64,000 nucleotides of DNA from an uncultured Clostridia bacterium. GTDB taxonomy: Bacteria > Bacillota > Clostridia > Christensenellales > Borkfalkiaceae. The stretch covers positions 62,001 to 126,000 of the forward strand of contig CASDRK010000002.1 of assembly GCA_949283125.1 (NCBI GenBank), read 5' to 3'. Within the stretch, counting starts at the first letter, position 1. Each line of letters begins with the position of its first letter. The position numbers and the translations under genes were made by a program. The notes below the pieces were generated by a model. The model worked only from the letters and a program-made list of their open reading frames with translations, had not been told where the DNA came from and did not search any database. Of the stretch, positions 16,196 through 23,928 are shown one piece after another.

Positions 16196-17203
16196 TTACT
16201 CGGACTGAAGGGCCGTAACCGCCACCGTAGCCACTATATCCTCCACGTTGCATCCGCGGGAAAGATCGTTCAAGGGCTTGGCAAAGCCCTGACATACGGG
16301 GCCTATGGCCATGTAACCGCCGAAGCGCTGGGCGATTTTGTAGCCTATGTTGCCGGCGTTGATGTTGGGGAAGACAAACACGTTGGCGTGTCCCGCGACG
16401 GCCGAACCGGGAGCTTTGAGCTGGCCGACTTCGGGAGCCACGGCCGCGTCGAACTGGAATTCGCCGTCCAGAGCGAGGTCGGGCGCCATCTGCTTTGCAA
16501 GCGCCGTGGCCTCCTGCACCTTGGGTACGGATTTGAAGAATTTGTCGTCGTTGCCGCTGCCCTTGGTGGAGAAGGAAAGCATTGCCACTCTGGGTTCTAT
16601 GCCGGCGATGGCCTTGGCCGTTTTTGCGGAGGACACGGCTATATCGGCAAGCTGTTCGGCGGTGGGCTCGATGTTTATTGCGCAATCGGCAAACACGGCG
16701 ACGCCGTCGGGATTATAGCGATTGTCCGCGCCTTCGGGAGCTATCATGATGAAGCAGCTGGACACGGTTTTGATGCCGGGAGCGGTTTTTACGACCTGAA
16801 GGCCGGGACGAAGTGTGTTGGCCGTGGAATGGCACGCGCCGGAAACATAGCCGTCAACGTCGCCCGCCTTGAGCATGAGCGCGCCGAACATCGTTCTGTC
16901 CTTGGCCTGCTTTGCCGCCTCCTCTTCGGTCATGCCCTTGGCCTTTCTGGCTTCGTATAAGATCTTTGCGTATTCCGCAGTCTTTTCGGAGGTGAGAGGA
17001 TCGATGAGCGTGATTCCCGCAAGGTCGACTTCGGGAGCCACCTTTTTGCACTCCTCCTCGTTGCCGACGAGAACTATTTTGGCAATACCCTGTTTAGTGA
17101 TCTCGGCCGCGGCCTGAACGACGCGCTTATCCTCGCCCTCGCACAGAACTATCGTTTTGTTGAGTTTTGCGGCTTTGGCCTTGATTTCATCAAGTAACGA
17201 CAT
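16196..17203 (-). CDS. pta: Phosphate acetyltransferase
   Basis: Transfers the acetyl group of acetyl-CoA to phosphate; 335 residues, the short Firmicutes form without N-terminal regulatory domains. Recognisable parts are IVLCEGEDKRVVQAA near the N-terminus, VSGACHSTANTLRPGLQVVKTAPG, VFADCAINIEPTAEQLADIA, LSFSTKGSG, DGEFQFDAA and FPNINAGNIGYKIAQR. The start has AAGGAGA upstream. It is divergent from tmcAL and upstream of ackA; the 3' end abuts the repeat cluster. Confidence 0.97.
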   Translation of the reverse strand: MSLLDEIKAKAAKLNKTIVLCEGEDKRVVQAAAEITKQGIAKIVLVGNEEECKKVAPEVDLAGITLIDPLTSEKTAEYAKILYEARKAKGMTEEEAAKQAKDRTMFGALMLKAGDVDGYVSGACHSTANTLRPGLQVVKTAPGIKTVSSCFIMIAPEGADNRYNPDGVAVFADCAINIEPTAEQLADIAVSSAKTAKAIAGIEPRVAMLSFSTKGSGNDDKFFKSVPKVQEATALAKQMAPDLALDGEFQFDAAVAPEVGQLKAPGSAVAGHANVFVFPNINAGNIGYKIAQRFGGYMAIGPVCQGFAKPLNDLSRGCNVEDIVATVAVTALQSE

Positions 17204-17251
17204 AACAAATTCTCCTTAAATCACTTTATTTATGCGCCGCAAAAGTGTATA

Positions 17252-17280
17252 ATTAAAGCGGCGACTTGATTTACCGTCAA
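17252..17280 (-). promoter_or_regulatory. Promoter of pta
   Basis: TTGACG (17275-17280), a 17-bp spacer and TTTAAT (17252-17257) lie about 50 bp before the pta start. The divergent tmcAL has a TATAAT at 17286-17291 on the plus strand but no good -35. Confidence 0.6.
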
Positions 17281-17317
17281 TATTATATAATATATTTTCA
17301 CGATTGTAAAGGCAAAA

Positions 17318-18466
17318 ATGAAAATTTGTGCAATAATTTGCGAATTCAACCCATTCCACAACGGTCATAAATACCTGATAGACCGCGTGCGCGCGGACGG
17401 CAGATTTGACGGCGTGTTGTGCATGATGAGCGGACATTTTACGCAGCGCGGCGACCGCGCCGTGCTGGATAAATTCACGCGGGCGCGCCACGCGATTACG
17501 GGCGGGGCCGACTGCGTTGCGGAGCTGCCGGCGCCCTTTGCCGTGGCGCCCGCGCCCGTGTTCGCCCGCGGGGCGATAAAGCTGGCGGCTTCGGTGCCCG
17601 ACGTGTGCGCCGTTGCGTTCGGGTGCGAGAGCGAGCAGGATTTTTACGCCGCGGCGCGGGCGGCCGAAAGCGAGGACGAAACGTTCAGGCAACGGCTTTC
17701 GGCCGGACTGAAGCGTGGCGAAAGCTATGCCAGAAGCTACGGCGACGCGCTTGCCGGGATATGCGGCGCAGACATTTCCACGCCCAACAACATACTCGCG
17801 CTGGAGTACGCAAAGGCGGCCGCAAAATACCGCCCGGAGCTTGCTCTGGTGCCCGTGAAGCGCATAGGCGCGAGCCACCGGGACAGCACATTGGACGGCA
17901 CATATGCTTCGGCGAGCGCGATACGCGCACACCTTGGCGACGTGCGGACGGCAGCCAGCGTGCCGCCGTTCGTGCTGGCAGACCTCGCGCGCGACGATAC
18001 GGCCGGCGCGCGCTGGGAGGCGATCGTGAAATACGCGCTTGCGGCGGCGGACGAAGACGGACTGAACAAAATATACGGCTGCGGCGACGGACTGGCAAAC
18101 AGACTTAAAAAATTGCAGCGCCTGCCCGCGGAGGAGATCATAAGTCAGGCGACGACAAAGCGGTACCCCTCATCGCGCATACGCCGCGCGCTGACGGCGA
18201 ACGCCCTGCATCTGACGGCAGCCGAAACCAACAGGCTTGTCGACGAAGCCGGATATATCAAGCCGCTGGCCGTAAGGGCTGGGATAGCCGACGAGATGCT
18301 GAAGAGTCTTGCCGCTTCGCCCTTTCCGCTCGTGATAACGGGCGAGGACGCCGGCAGACTGACCGGGCCGGACGCTCTGCTGCATGCGCGCAGCCGTTTT
18401 GCCGACAGCGTGTGGTGCGCGGCCGCAGGACGCGACGTTTACGACTGCACGATACTTAAGATATGA
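17318..18466 (+). CDS. tmcAL: tRNA(Met) cytidine acetate ligase
   Basis: Makes N4-acetylcytidine at the wobble position of elongator tRNA-Met from acetate and ATP, as shown for the Bacillus YlbM/TmcAL family. The 382-residue length fits. The nucleotidyltransferase signature is EFNPFHNGHKYL (HNGH at residues 14-17), followed by MSGHFTQRGDRAVLDKFTRARHAI, CVAELP, PNNILALEYAK and SHRDSTLDGTYASASAIR. AAAGG lies before the ATG. Divergence from pta, whose pathway yields the acetate used here, is suggestive but may be coincidence. Confidence 0.93.
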   Translation: MKICAIICEFNPFHNGHKYLIDRVRADGRFDGVLCMMSGHFTQRGDRAVLDKFTRARHAITGGADCVAELPAPFAVAPAPVFARGAIKLAASVPDVCAVAFGCESEQDFYAAARAAESEDETFRQRLSAGLKRGESYARSYGDALAGICGADISTPNNILALEYAKAAAKYRPELALVPVKRIGASHRDSTLDGTYASASAIRAHLGDVRTAASVPPFVLADLARDDTAGARWEAIVKYALAAADEDGLNKIYGCGDGLANRLKKLQRLPAEEIISQATTKRYPSSRIRRALTANALHLTAAETNRLVDEAGYIKPLAVRAGIADEMLKSLAASPFPLVITGEDAGRLTGPDALLHARSRFADSVWCAAAGRDVYDCTILKI

Positions 18467-18487
18467 AGGCGATGCGCCGGATGCGAT

Positions 18488-18526
18488 AGCGCCGCCGCCC
18501 GGGTCGGAGACCCGGGCGGCGGCGCT
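18488..18526. terminator. 18-bp hairpin between convergent genes
   Basis: AGCGCCGCCGCCCGGGTC and its exact complement with a GGA loop lie 21 bp after the tmcAL stop and 15 bp before the stop of the convergent gene. It should end both transcripts although U-tracts are short. Confidence 0.7.
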
Positions 18527-18541
18527 TTGATGATCGACGGC

Positions 18542-19483
18542 TCACATGCCGACATATGCAAGTTCAAATACGAGGGGTTGAACGGTTTCGGGCACTATGC
18601 CGGCACCGAGCTCCAGCCTGTGTCCGCGATAATAGTAGCGGCCGACAGTCTGCCCGTCCGAACCGTACAGCACGATGGCGTCGTCTGCAAGATAGTCTAT
18701 CTCCCATGTAAAGCCTATCGTCTTGTTCCGCACTATGTCCGAAAGGCTGTCGTCCCTGACATACTCTACCTCGAGCACGCCCGTGCCCTGATCGCTTATA
18801 TCGCCCGCGTCCATCACGAAATCGACGAGCTGGTACCTGTACCTCTGCTGCTCGGCTATATCTTTGCCTTCATAGCTGTTGCCGTAGCCTATGTAGCCCA
18901 CCTTGTATTCGAGGTCGATGAAACCGTAGTCGGACGACGACAGCGAGTGGCCGTAGTCGTTGATTGCGCCGACGTTGAAATCGGACTTGTCGAAGGCCTT
19001 GCTCAACGGCATGCGCGCGTCCAGCAGGTCGTTATAGTCGTAACAATCGAGGTAGATGCCGTCAAGTTCTATGGGATCGTAGATGCTGAGATATATCACG
19101 GAAGAACCGCTGTAGGTTATCCGCTTGTATTCCACGGTATAGCCGACGGTTTTTGTTACGCCCCTGACCGTTACGCTCATGGTATATTCGCCCGGCATGT
19201 CGGTGGAAAAGCCGTGTACGGTAACGCCGTCGTCGTTCAGGCGGACCTTTTTTTCGTCCCCGGAGGCGTTGCGGAATATCAAAGTTCCGTCGGGCTCGGG
19301 TTCGTTGACGTAAAACGAACCGTCCACCTCCACGCTGTCGAGAACATATTCGTCGCCGACGTCTTCAAGCGAAACATAGTCGTTATCCGCAAAGAAGATG
19401 AAATAGACGGCTATGCCCGCGACAATTGCGATAATGAGTATTATCGCGCATATCGTCTTGCCCTTCGATGACAATTTTGCCAT
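18542..19483 (-). CDS. Membrane-anchored extracytoplasmic protein, unknown
   Basis: A 313-residue protein: a short basic N-terminus (KLSSKGK), one hydrophobic helix at about residues 11-32 acting as a membrane anchor, then an extracytoplasmic region rich in Asp, Tyr and Ser. Segments such as MPGEYTMSVTVRGVTKTVGYTVEY have the beta-strand pattern of an Ig-like or DUF5011-like surface domain. I do not recognise the remainder. The ATG at 19483 has GAGG 8 nt upstream; longer frames from further upstream would run through a low-complexity GC-rich stretch and are unlikely. It is monocistronic and convergent with tmcAL. Confidence 0.7.
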   Translation of the reverse strand: MAKLSSKGKTICAIILIIAIVAGIAVYFIFFADNDYVSLEDVGDEYVLDSVEVDGSFYVNEPEPDGTLIFRNASGDEKKVRLNDDGVTVHGFSTDMPGEYTMSVTVRGVTKTVGYTVEYKRITYSGSSVIYLSIYDPIELDGIYLDCYDYNDLLDARMPLSKAFDKSDFNVGAINDYGHSLSSSDYGFIDLEYKVGYIGYGNSYEGKDIAEQQRYRYQLVDFVMDAGDISDQGTGVLEVEYVRDDSLSDIVRNKTIGFTWEIDYLADDAIVLYGSDGQTVGRYYYRGHRLELGAGIVPETVQPLVFELAYVGM

Positions 19484-19695
19484 GATATACCTCGCAAAAA
19501 TTTCTCTGTGCGCGCGTACGCGCCGCACGACGCGCACGCGCGCATGCGTTATTATATATAAAGTATATAATATCGCCACAATAAAATCAAGATAAAAAGC
19601 GCAAAACCCGGTAAAACATGCGGACGCGAGAAGAGCAAAAAATTTTAAACCAAACCGCTTTCGCTTAAATCGCTCTGCAGTTTAATTCACATAAA

Positions 19696-19753
19696 CACCA
19701 AAAAAGCAGTAAATTTGAGCATTTTTTACTCATTTTTACCGCTTTTTTTGGTG
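19696..19753. repeat. Long A/T-armed hairpin in the gap before the tRNA array
   Basis: CACCAAAAAAGC (19696-19707) pairs with GCTTTTTTTGGTG (19741-19753) with one bulged T, and TAAA/TTTA extends the stem inward. A second hairpin with GGCGG/CCGCC arms follows at about 19759-19777. The 423-bp gap between the hypothetical gene and tRNA-Tyr otherwise holds only the repeat copy at 19829-19859 and the tRNA terminator. Confidence 0.5.
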
Positions 19754-19828
19754 GGTTTGGCGGATAAAAATACCGCCTTCCAAACCGAGCAGAAGGGTTG
19801 CAGATTGTGTGCTTTCAAACGCGAGGGC

Positions 19829-19859
19829 GAGGGAGTTTACCAAGACGTAAATGACCGAA
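19829..19859. repeat. Dispersed copy of the pta-ackA repeat core
   Basis: A 31-bp segment beginning GAGGGAGTTTAC matches 15992-16022 at all but four or so positions. It lies just downstream of the tRNA array (leftward), as the main cluster lies downstream of pta. Confidence 0.65.
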
Positions 19860-19875
19860 GCCAGAGACATGAAGA

Positions 19876-19896
19876 AAGGGCGCAAGATGCGCCCTT
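19876..19896 (-). terminator. Terminator of the tRNA array
   Basis: AAGGGCGCA, a 3-nt loop and TGCGCCCTT lie 11 bp after the CCA end of tRNA-Tyr on the minus strand, followed by TCTTC. A weak U-tract but correct position. Confidence 0.55.
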
Positions 19897-19906
19897 ATCC
19901 TCGGTT

Positions 19907-19991
19907 TGGTGGGAGGAGGTGGATTCGAACCACCGAAGTCTGAGACGTCAGATTTACAGTCTGATGCATTTGGCCACTCTGCAATCCGCCC
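19907..19991 (-). tRNA. tRNA-Tyr (anticodon GTA)
   Basis: Eighty-five bases including the encoded CCA. The anticodon loop CTGTAAA gives GTA, and the long variable arm is the class II type normal for bacterial tRNA-Tyr. The T stem is GGTGG/CCACC around TTCGAAT. The acceptor GGGCGGA pairs with TCCTCCC with one C-U mismatch at position 4-69. Confidence 0.95.
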
Positions 19992-20015
19992 GTATATCGT
20001 GTCTTATCGGTGTTT

Positions 20016-20091
20016 TGGAGCTGGTGACTGGAATCGAACCCGCAACCTGCTGATTACAAATCAGCTGCTCTGCCAATTGAGCTACACCAGC
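20016..20091 (-). tRNA. tRNA-Thr (anticodon TGT)
   Basis: Seventy-six bases with encoded CCA. The acceptor GCTGGTG pairs perfectly with CACCAGC; the anticodon stem CTGAT/ATCAG frames a loop with TGT. Confidence 0.96.
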
Positions 20092-20108
20092 AAAAGACAG
20101 ATTTTTGT

Positions 20109-20184
20109 TGGTGCCTTGGGGTGGAATCGAACCGCCGACATATGGATTTTCAGTCCACCGCTCTACCGACTGAGCTACCAAGGC
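20109..20184 (-). tRNA. tRNA-Phe (anticodon GAA)
   Basis: Seventy-six bases with encoded CCA. The acceptor GCCTTGG pairs with CCAAGGC; the anticodon loop CTGAAAA gives GAA. Confidence 0.96.
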
Positions 20185-20191
20185 ATTTTTT

Positions 20192-20221
20192 GTTTTAAGC
20201 GCCTTTCAAGGCGCTTAAAAC
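20192..20221. repeat. Perfect inverted repeat between tRNA-Asp and tRNA-Phe
   Basis: GTTTTAAGCGCCTT and its exact complement with a 2-nt centre occupy the spacer between two co-transcribed tRNAs. In the leftward transcript no U-tract follows, so it is more likely a processing or spacer structure than a terminator. Confidence 0.5.
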
Positions 20222-20226
20222 AATTG

Positions 20227-20303
20227 TGGCGACCCAAAACGGGCTCGAACCGTCGACCTCCAGCGTGACAGGCTGGCGCTCTAACCAACTGAGCTATTGG
20301 GCC
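20227..20303 (-). tRNA. tRNA-Asp (anticodon GTC)
   Basis: Seventy-seven bases with encoded CCA. The acceptor GGCCCAA pairs with TTGGGTC (one G-U); the anticodon loop CTGTCAC gives GTC. Confidence 0.96.
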
Positions 20304-20311
20304 ATATTTTG

Positions 20312-20388
20312 TGGTGGGCCTTCACGGACTCGAACCGCGGACCAATCGGTTATGAGCCGACCGCTCTAACCAACTGAGCTAAAGGCCC
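20312..20388 (-). tRNA. tRNA with CAT anticodon, probably tRNA-Ile2
   Basis: Seventy-seven bases with encoded CCA. The loop CTCATAA gives CAT, formally Met. The acceptor GGGCCTT/AAGGCCC has C4-G69 and C5-G68, the pairs known as TilS determinants, and the body resembles the lysidine-modified minor tRNA-Ile of Firmicutes. I lean to Ile (AUA decoding) over elongator Met. It is the first gene of the array behind a sigma-A promoter. Confidence 0.85.
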
Positions 20389-20422
20389 GTGAGGCGCTGC
20401 ATTCGCGCCACAACGCTTGTAT

Positions 20423-20451
20423 ATAATAATATATGCTCAAATTTTTGTCAA
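20423..20451 (-). promoter_or_regulatory. Promoter of the five-tRNA array
   Basis: TTGACA (20446-20451), a 17-bp spacer and TATTAT (20423-20428) lie 35 bp before the first tRNA. Confidence 0.8.
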
Positions 20452-20555
20452 GTATTTTTTTGATTTTTTATAAGGGTTTTTTGCATTTTTTTTGAGCGCG
20501 CGCAGGCCTTGCAAAATCGGGAAACGACATTTTATATTATTGTAAATAAACAGAG

Positions 20556-20584
20556 TTGACATTTCAACTTAAATAGAGTAAATT
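20556..20584 (+). promoter_or_regulatory. Promoter of the fruK-luxS operon
   Basis: TTGACA (20556-20561), a 17-bp spacer and TAAATT (20579-20584) lie 32 bp before fruK. Confidence 0.75.
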
Positions 20585-20616
20585 AATATCAATAAACAAG
20601 ACAACTCTCATCCGCC

Positions 20617-21528
20617 ATGCTGTACACACTGACATTCAATCCATCGCTGGATTACTATGTAAAAGTAAATAATATCAAACAAGGCATCGTAAACCGCACG
20701 GCGGGCGAAAGGCTGATACCCGGCGGCAAGGGCATAAACGTGAGCCTTGCGCTGAAGGAACTGGGCAACGACACCACCGCGCTGGGGTTTGTTGCAGGCT
20801 TTACGGGCAAGGCGATACTTGAGGAAATAAACGGCCGCGGGCTTAAAAATCAGTTCATTCAGGTGGGCGGACAGACGCGCATAAACGTAAAGATAAAGAG
20901 CGTTGCCGAAACGGACATAAACGGCGAAGGCGCGATAGTCACGCCGGCGGACGTATCGTCGCTGGTAAAGAAACTTAAAAAGAATGTGCGCGCCGGAGAC
21001 TGGATAATCATCAGCGGCAGCGTCCCCCCCTCGCTGCCCAAGACGGCGTATGCGGATTTTTTGGACGAGCTCAAGGCGCCCAAAGGAGTAAACATAGTTG
21101 TGGACGCAAGCGACGGCCTGCTTACAGAAAGCCTGCGGCACAAGCCGTTTTTGATAAAGCCGAACATATACGAACTGTGCGAAATATTCGGTATGGCGCA
21201 CACCACCGAAACGCGCAGAGTGGCGCAGTGCGCGCGCGAGCTGCAAAAGCACGGGGCGCGCAACGTGATAGTTTCCATGGGCGCGGACGGCGCGGTGATG
21301 GTGACAGAGACCGAGCAGGCAATGTACGTGCGCGCGGCGCGCGGACAGCTTGTGAACTCTGTGGGCGCGGGCGACACCATGGTGGCCGGATTCATTCACG
21401 AATATCTGAACACGGGCAACTACTTCAAGGCGCTGAACTTTGCCACCGCCGCGGGGAGCGCGTGCGCGTTCACCGAAACCCTGCCGACGCGCGAACAGAT
21501 AGAATACGTGGAGAGCCTGATGCTATGA
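20617..21528 (+). CDS. fruK: 1-phosphofructokinase family (PfkB) kinase
   Basis: A 303-residue PfkB-type sugar kinase. The N-terminus MLYTLTFNPSLDYYV, the GGKGINVSLALKELG signature and the C-terminal VNSVGAGDTMVAGFI (catalytic Asp in GAGD) are those of FruK/LacC proteins, which phosphorylate fructose-1-phosphate or tagatose-6-phosphate. No fructose PTS gene is adjacent, so the substrate is inferred. The start codon has no recognisable ribosome site although the promoter is good. It is the first gene of an operon in which each later gene overlaps or nearly abuts the last. Confidence 0.88.
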   Translation: MLYTLTFNPSLDYYVKVNNIKQGIVNRTAGERLIPGGKGINVSLALKELGNDTTALGFVAGFTGKAILEEINGRGLKNQFIQVGGQTRINVKIKSVAETDINGEGAIVTPADVSSLVKKLKKNVRAGDWIIISGSVPPSLPKTAYADFLDELKAPKGVNIVVDASDGLLTESLRHKPFLIKPNIYELCEIFGMAHTTETRRVAQCARELQKHGARNVIVSMGADGAVMVTETEQAMYVRAARGQLVNSVGAGDTMVAGFIHEYLNTGNYFKALNFATAAGSACAFTETLPTREQIEYVESLML

Positions 21529-22031
21529 CGGTGGCGGCACTGTCGGACAGCGCGGATCTGTATGGCAAGGCAATGCGCATACTGCGCTCGCACTTCGGCG
21601 CAGACGGACGGACGGAGATAGATTTTTCGCACCCGAAACCGGCATTGGCCGGGGCATATGCCGGGGTGTACGACTTCAATATATCCCACAGCGGAAGTCT
21701 GGGACTGATAGCCGTCGGCGACAGGCCGACTGGGTGCGACATAGAAATTTTGAAACACAGGGCCCATGCCGCCATAATCGGCAGATTCACGGCGGACGAA
21801 AGGCGCGAAATAGCCTGCGAGCGGGATTTTTTGCGCAATTGGACGGCAAAAGAGGCATTCATAAAACTGAACGGTTTTGCGCTTGCCACGCACCTGAAGC
21901 GGCTGGAGTACCGCAAAGGCTCGATATGGCTGGACGGGCGCAGACAGGACTGCCCCGTTTTTCACATTCAGGGACGGAATTTTACGGCCTGCATATGCGG
22001 GGACGATAAAATAATCGAGACAACGATATAG
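21525..22031 (+). CDS. 4'-phosphopantetheinyl transferase superfamily protein
   Basis: A 168-residue protein that overlaps the fruK stop by ATGA. It carries the Sfp-type motifs FNISHSGSLGLIAVGDRPTGCDIEI (the GxDxE-like Mg site read as GCDIE), FTADERREI and NWTAKEAFIKLNG (WxxKEA). Members move phosphopantetheine from CoA to carrier proteins. The chain is shorter than Sfp (about 220) but close to AcpS-like stand-alone forms. No NRPS or PKS is in the window, so the partner is unknown; it could serve fatty acid ACP. Confidence 0.82.
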   Translation: MTVAALSDSADLYGKAMRILRSHFGADGRTEIDFSHPKPALAGAYAGVYDFNISHSGSLGLIAVGDRPTGCDIEILKHRAHAAIIGRFTADERREIACERDFLRNWTAKEAFIKLNGFALATHLKRLEYRKGSIWLDGRRQDCPVFHIQGRNFTACICGDDKIIETTI

Positions 22032-22035
22032 AACG

Positions 22036-22055
22036 CAATGCCGCGCGCGGCATTG
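22036..22055. repeat. Perfect 20-nt palindrome inside the operon
   Basis: CAATGCCGCG and its complement, with no loop base, lie between the PPTase stop and the ribosome site of mtnN. It may end some transcripts or stabilise mRNA; no U-tract follows. Confidence 0.5.
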
Positions 22056-22067
22056 CGGGGAGCAGAC

Positions 22068-22730
22068 ATGACGGTATTTGTAATTGCGATGGCGAGCGAG
22101 GCCGAAGCCGTGCTTGCAAACATGCAGACGAAAAACAGCTATTGCGCCTGCGACAAAAAAGTGGTAACGGGAACGCTGTGCGGACGCGAAACCGCGGTGG
22201 TCGTATGCGGCGTGGGCAAAGTGAACGCCGCCTGCGGCGCGCAGTATGCCGTGGACGCGCTGAACGCAGACAAAATCATAAACATAGGCGTTGCGGGCGG
22301 GCTGAACGACGGCACGGCCGTGGGGGATATTTTCGGGATATCGGAAGCGGTGCAGTACGACTTTGACCTGACGCAGCTGAAGGGCACCCAAACGGGCACT
22401 TTGAGCGAATTCGACAAGCCCTACCTCCCCTTCTCCACCATACCGCTCTATCCGCTCAAAAGGCTGGGCACGGGCGACAGATTCAACGACAGCCCCGCGG
22501 ACTACGCCCTGCTGACCAGCGGGCTCAACGCCGACGTGCGCGACATGGAGTGCGGCGCGATTGCGCAGGCATGCATACACGCGGGCGTCAAACTGTATTC
22601 GTTCAAAGCAATATCCGACGTGGCAGGCAGCGGCTCCACGACGGAGCAGTACAGGCGCAACCTTGAAATGTGCCTGAAAAAACTGACCCGGGCCATACCG
22701 GGAATATTTGAAGGAGTATGCAATGCATAA
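22068..22730 (+). CDS. mtnN: 5'-methylthioadenosine/S-adenosylhomocysteine nucleosidase
   Basis: Hydrolyses S-adenosylhomocysteine and methylthioadenosine to adenine and the thioribosyl product. The 220-residue chain starts at the ATG with GGGGAG 8 nt upstream. Motifs are IAMASEAEAVLANM at the N-terminus, VVCGVGKVNAACGAQYAVDAL, NIGVAGGLNDGTAVGDI, RDMECGAIAQAC with the catalytic Glu, and KAISDVAG with the catalytic Asp. It overlaps luxS by 8 bp; the product S-ribosylhomocysteine is the LuxS substrate, so the two enzymes act in sequence. Confidence 0.93.
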   Translation: MTVFVIAMASEAEAVLANMQTKNSYCACDKKVVTGTLCGRETAVVVCGVGKVNAACGAQYAVDALNADKIINIGVAGGLNDGTAVGDIFGISEAVQYDFDLTQLKGTQTGTLSEFDKPYLPFSTIPLYPLKRLGTGDRFNDSPADYALLTSGLNADVRDMECGAIAQACIHAGVKLYSFKAISDVAGSGSTTEQYRRNLEMCLKKLTRAIPGIFEGVCNA

Positions 22731-23151
22731 GATACCCTCCTTTTGCAAGGACCACGACGCGCTGAAACCCGGCCTGCACGAGGGCACCGCGGCGCACGGA
22801 GTGACCACGTGGGACATCAGGTTCAAAAAGCCGAATGCGGGCGATTACATAGAACAGGGCGCGCTGCACACCATAGAGCATCTTCTGGCCACTACCTTGC
22901 GCAATTCGGAGCGCGGCGGCGATATAATATACTTCGGCCCCATGGGTTGCCGCACGGGATTTTACCTTTTGACGGTGAATATGGACAGAGCGCAGACAAA
23001 ACTGCTTTTGAAGGAATGCTGCGCACGAGCGCTTGAATTTGACGAAGTGCCTGGCAGCAGACGCGAAGAGTGCGGCAACTACCTTGAACACGACCTTGAC
23101 GGCGCAAAGCGCGAAATAAAAAATTATCTTACCATATTGGAGAACGCATGA
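22723..23151 (+). CDS. luxS: S-ribosylhomocysteine lyase
   Basis: Splits S-ribosylhomocysteine into homocysteine and DPD, the precursor of autoinducer-2. The 142-residue chain has the metal-binding HxxEH (HTIEH, residues 49-53), the catalytic CRTGFYLL and the third ligand in ECGNYLEHDL. The ATG at 22723 follows AAGGAG by 6 nt; an in-frame TTG upstream coincides with this site and is not used. It ends overlapping ung by ATGA. With MtnN it completes activated-methyl-cycle detoxification. Confidence 0.96.
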   Translation: MHKIPSFCKDHDALKPGLHEGTAAHGVTTWDIRFKKPNAGDYIEQGALHTIEHLLATTLRNSERGGDIIYFGPMGCRTGFYLLTVNMDRAQTKLLLKECCARALEFDEVPGSRREECGNYLEHDLDGAKREIKNYLTILENA

Positions 23152-23816
23152 TACCTTTGGGCGGCGGCTGGGACGAGGCGCTTGCGCCTCTGTTTTCGGA
23201 CGAAAGATATCTGAAGATACGCCTGTTTCTGAAACAGGAATACTCTACGCGCGTGGTGTACCCCGACATGTACGACCTGTACAACTGCTTCAGGTACACC
23301 CCGCTTGCCGACGTCAAGGCGGTGATACTCGGACAGGATCCCTATCACGAACCCGGTCAGGCGCACGGACTGTGCTTTTCGGTGAAGCCCGGCGTTGAAC
23401 CGCCGCCTTCGCTGAAAAACATCTTCAAAGAGATGAAGAGCGACCTCGGCATAGATGAACCGGCAGACTGCGGCGACCTTACAAAGTGGGCCCGCGAAGG
23501 CGTGTTGCTGTTAAACACCACGCTGACGGTGCGCGAGCACGCGGCAAACAGCCATTCTGGCTGCGGCTGGCAATGGTTTACCGACGAAGTGATAAAAACC
23601 GTTTCGGACAGGTGCGAAAACGTTGTTTTCATACTCTGGGGGCGCAACGCGCGCAGCAAGGCGCCGCTCATAGACGCAAAGCGGCATCTGATACTGGAGA
23701 GCGCGCACCCTTCCCCCCTTTCGGCCCACAACGGCTTTTTCGGAAGCCGGCCCTTTTCCAAGGCCAATGCATATCTCGAGGCCCGCGGACGCGGCGCGAT
23801 AGACTGGCAGCTTTGA
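23148..23816 (+). CDS. ung: Uracil-DNA glycosylase
   Basis: Family 1 UDG that removes uracil from DNA; 222 residues. The water-activating motif GQDPYH is followed by GLCFSV, the DNA intercalation loop is HPSPLS, and LLLNTTLTVR and FILWGRNA are present, all in the usual order. It is the last gene of the fruK operon, joined to luxS by a 4-bp overlap. The combination with quorum/methyl-cycle genes has no clear functional reason. Confidence 0.96.
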   Translation: MIPLGGGWDEALAPLFSDERYLKIRLFLKQEYSTRVVYPDMYDLYNCFRYTPLADVKAVILGQDPYHEPGQAHGLCFSVKPGVEPPPSLKNIFKEMKSDLGIDEPADCGDLTKWAREGVLLLNTTLTVREHAANSHSGCGWQWFTDEVIKTVSDRCENVVFILWGRNARSKAPLIDAKRHLILESAHPSPLSAHNGFFGSRPFSKANAYLEARGRGAIDWQL

Positions 23817-23871
23817 GCGGCGTCAAAGCTCTGCGTGGGAGCCGGCCCCGGAACAACGGCTAAAATCATAA

Positions 23872-23906
23872 CGCGGCGCGGAAAAACTGTGTTTTTCCGC
23901 GCCGCG
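23872..23906. terminator. 15-bp hairpin after ung
   Basis: CGCGGCGCGGAAAAA and TTTTTCCGCGCCGCG with a 5-nt loop lie between convergent ung and the coat gene. It contains its own A and T runs, so it can work in both directions. Confidence 0.75.
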
Positions 23907-23928
23907 AATATTTTGCCCCGCACGGCCG

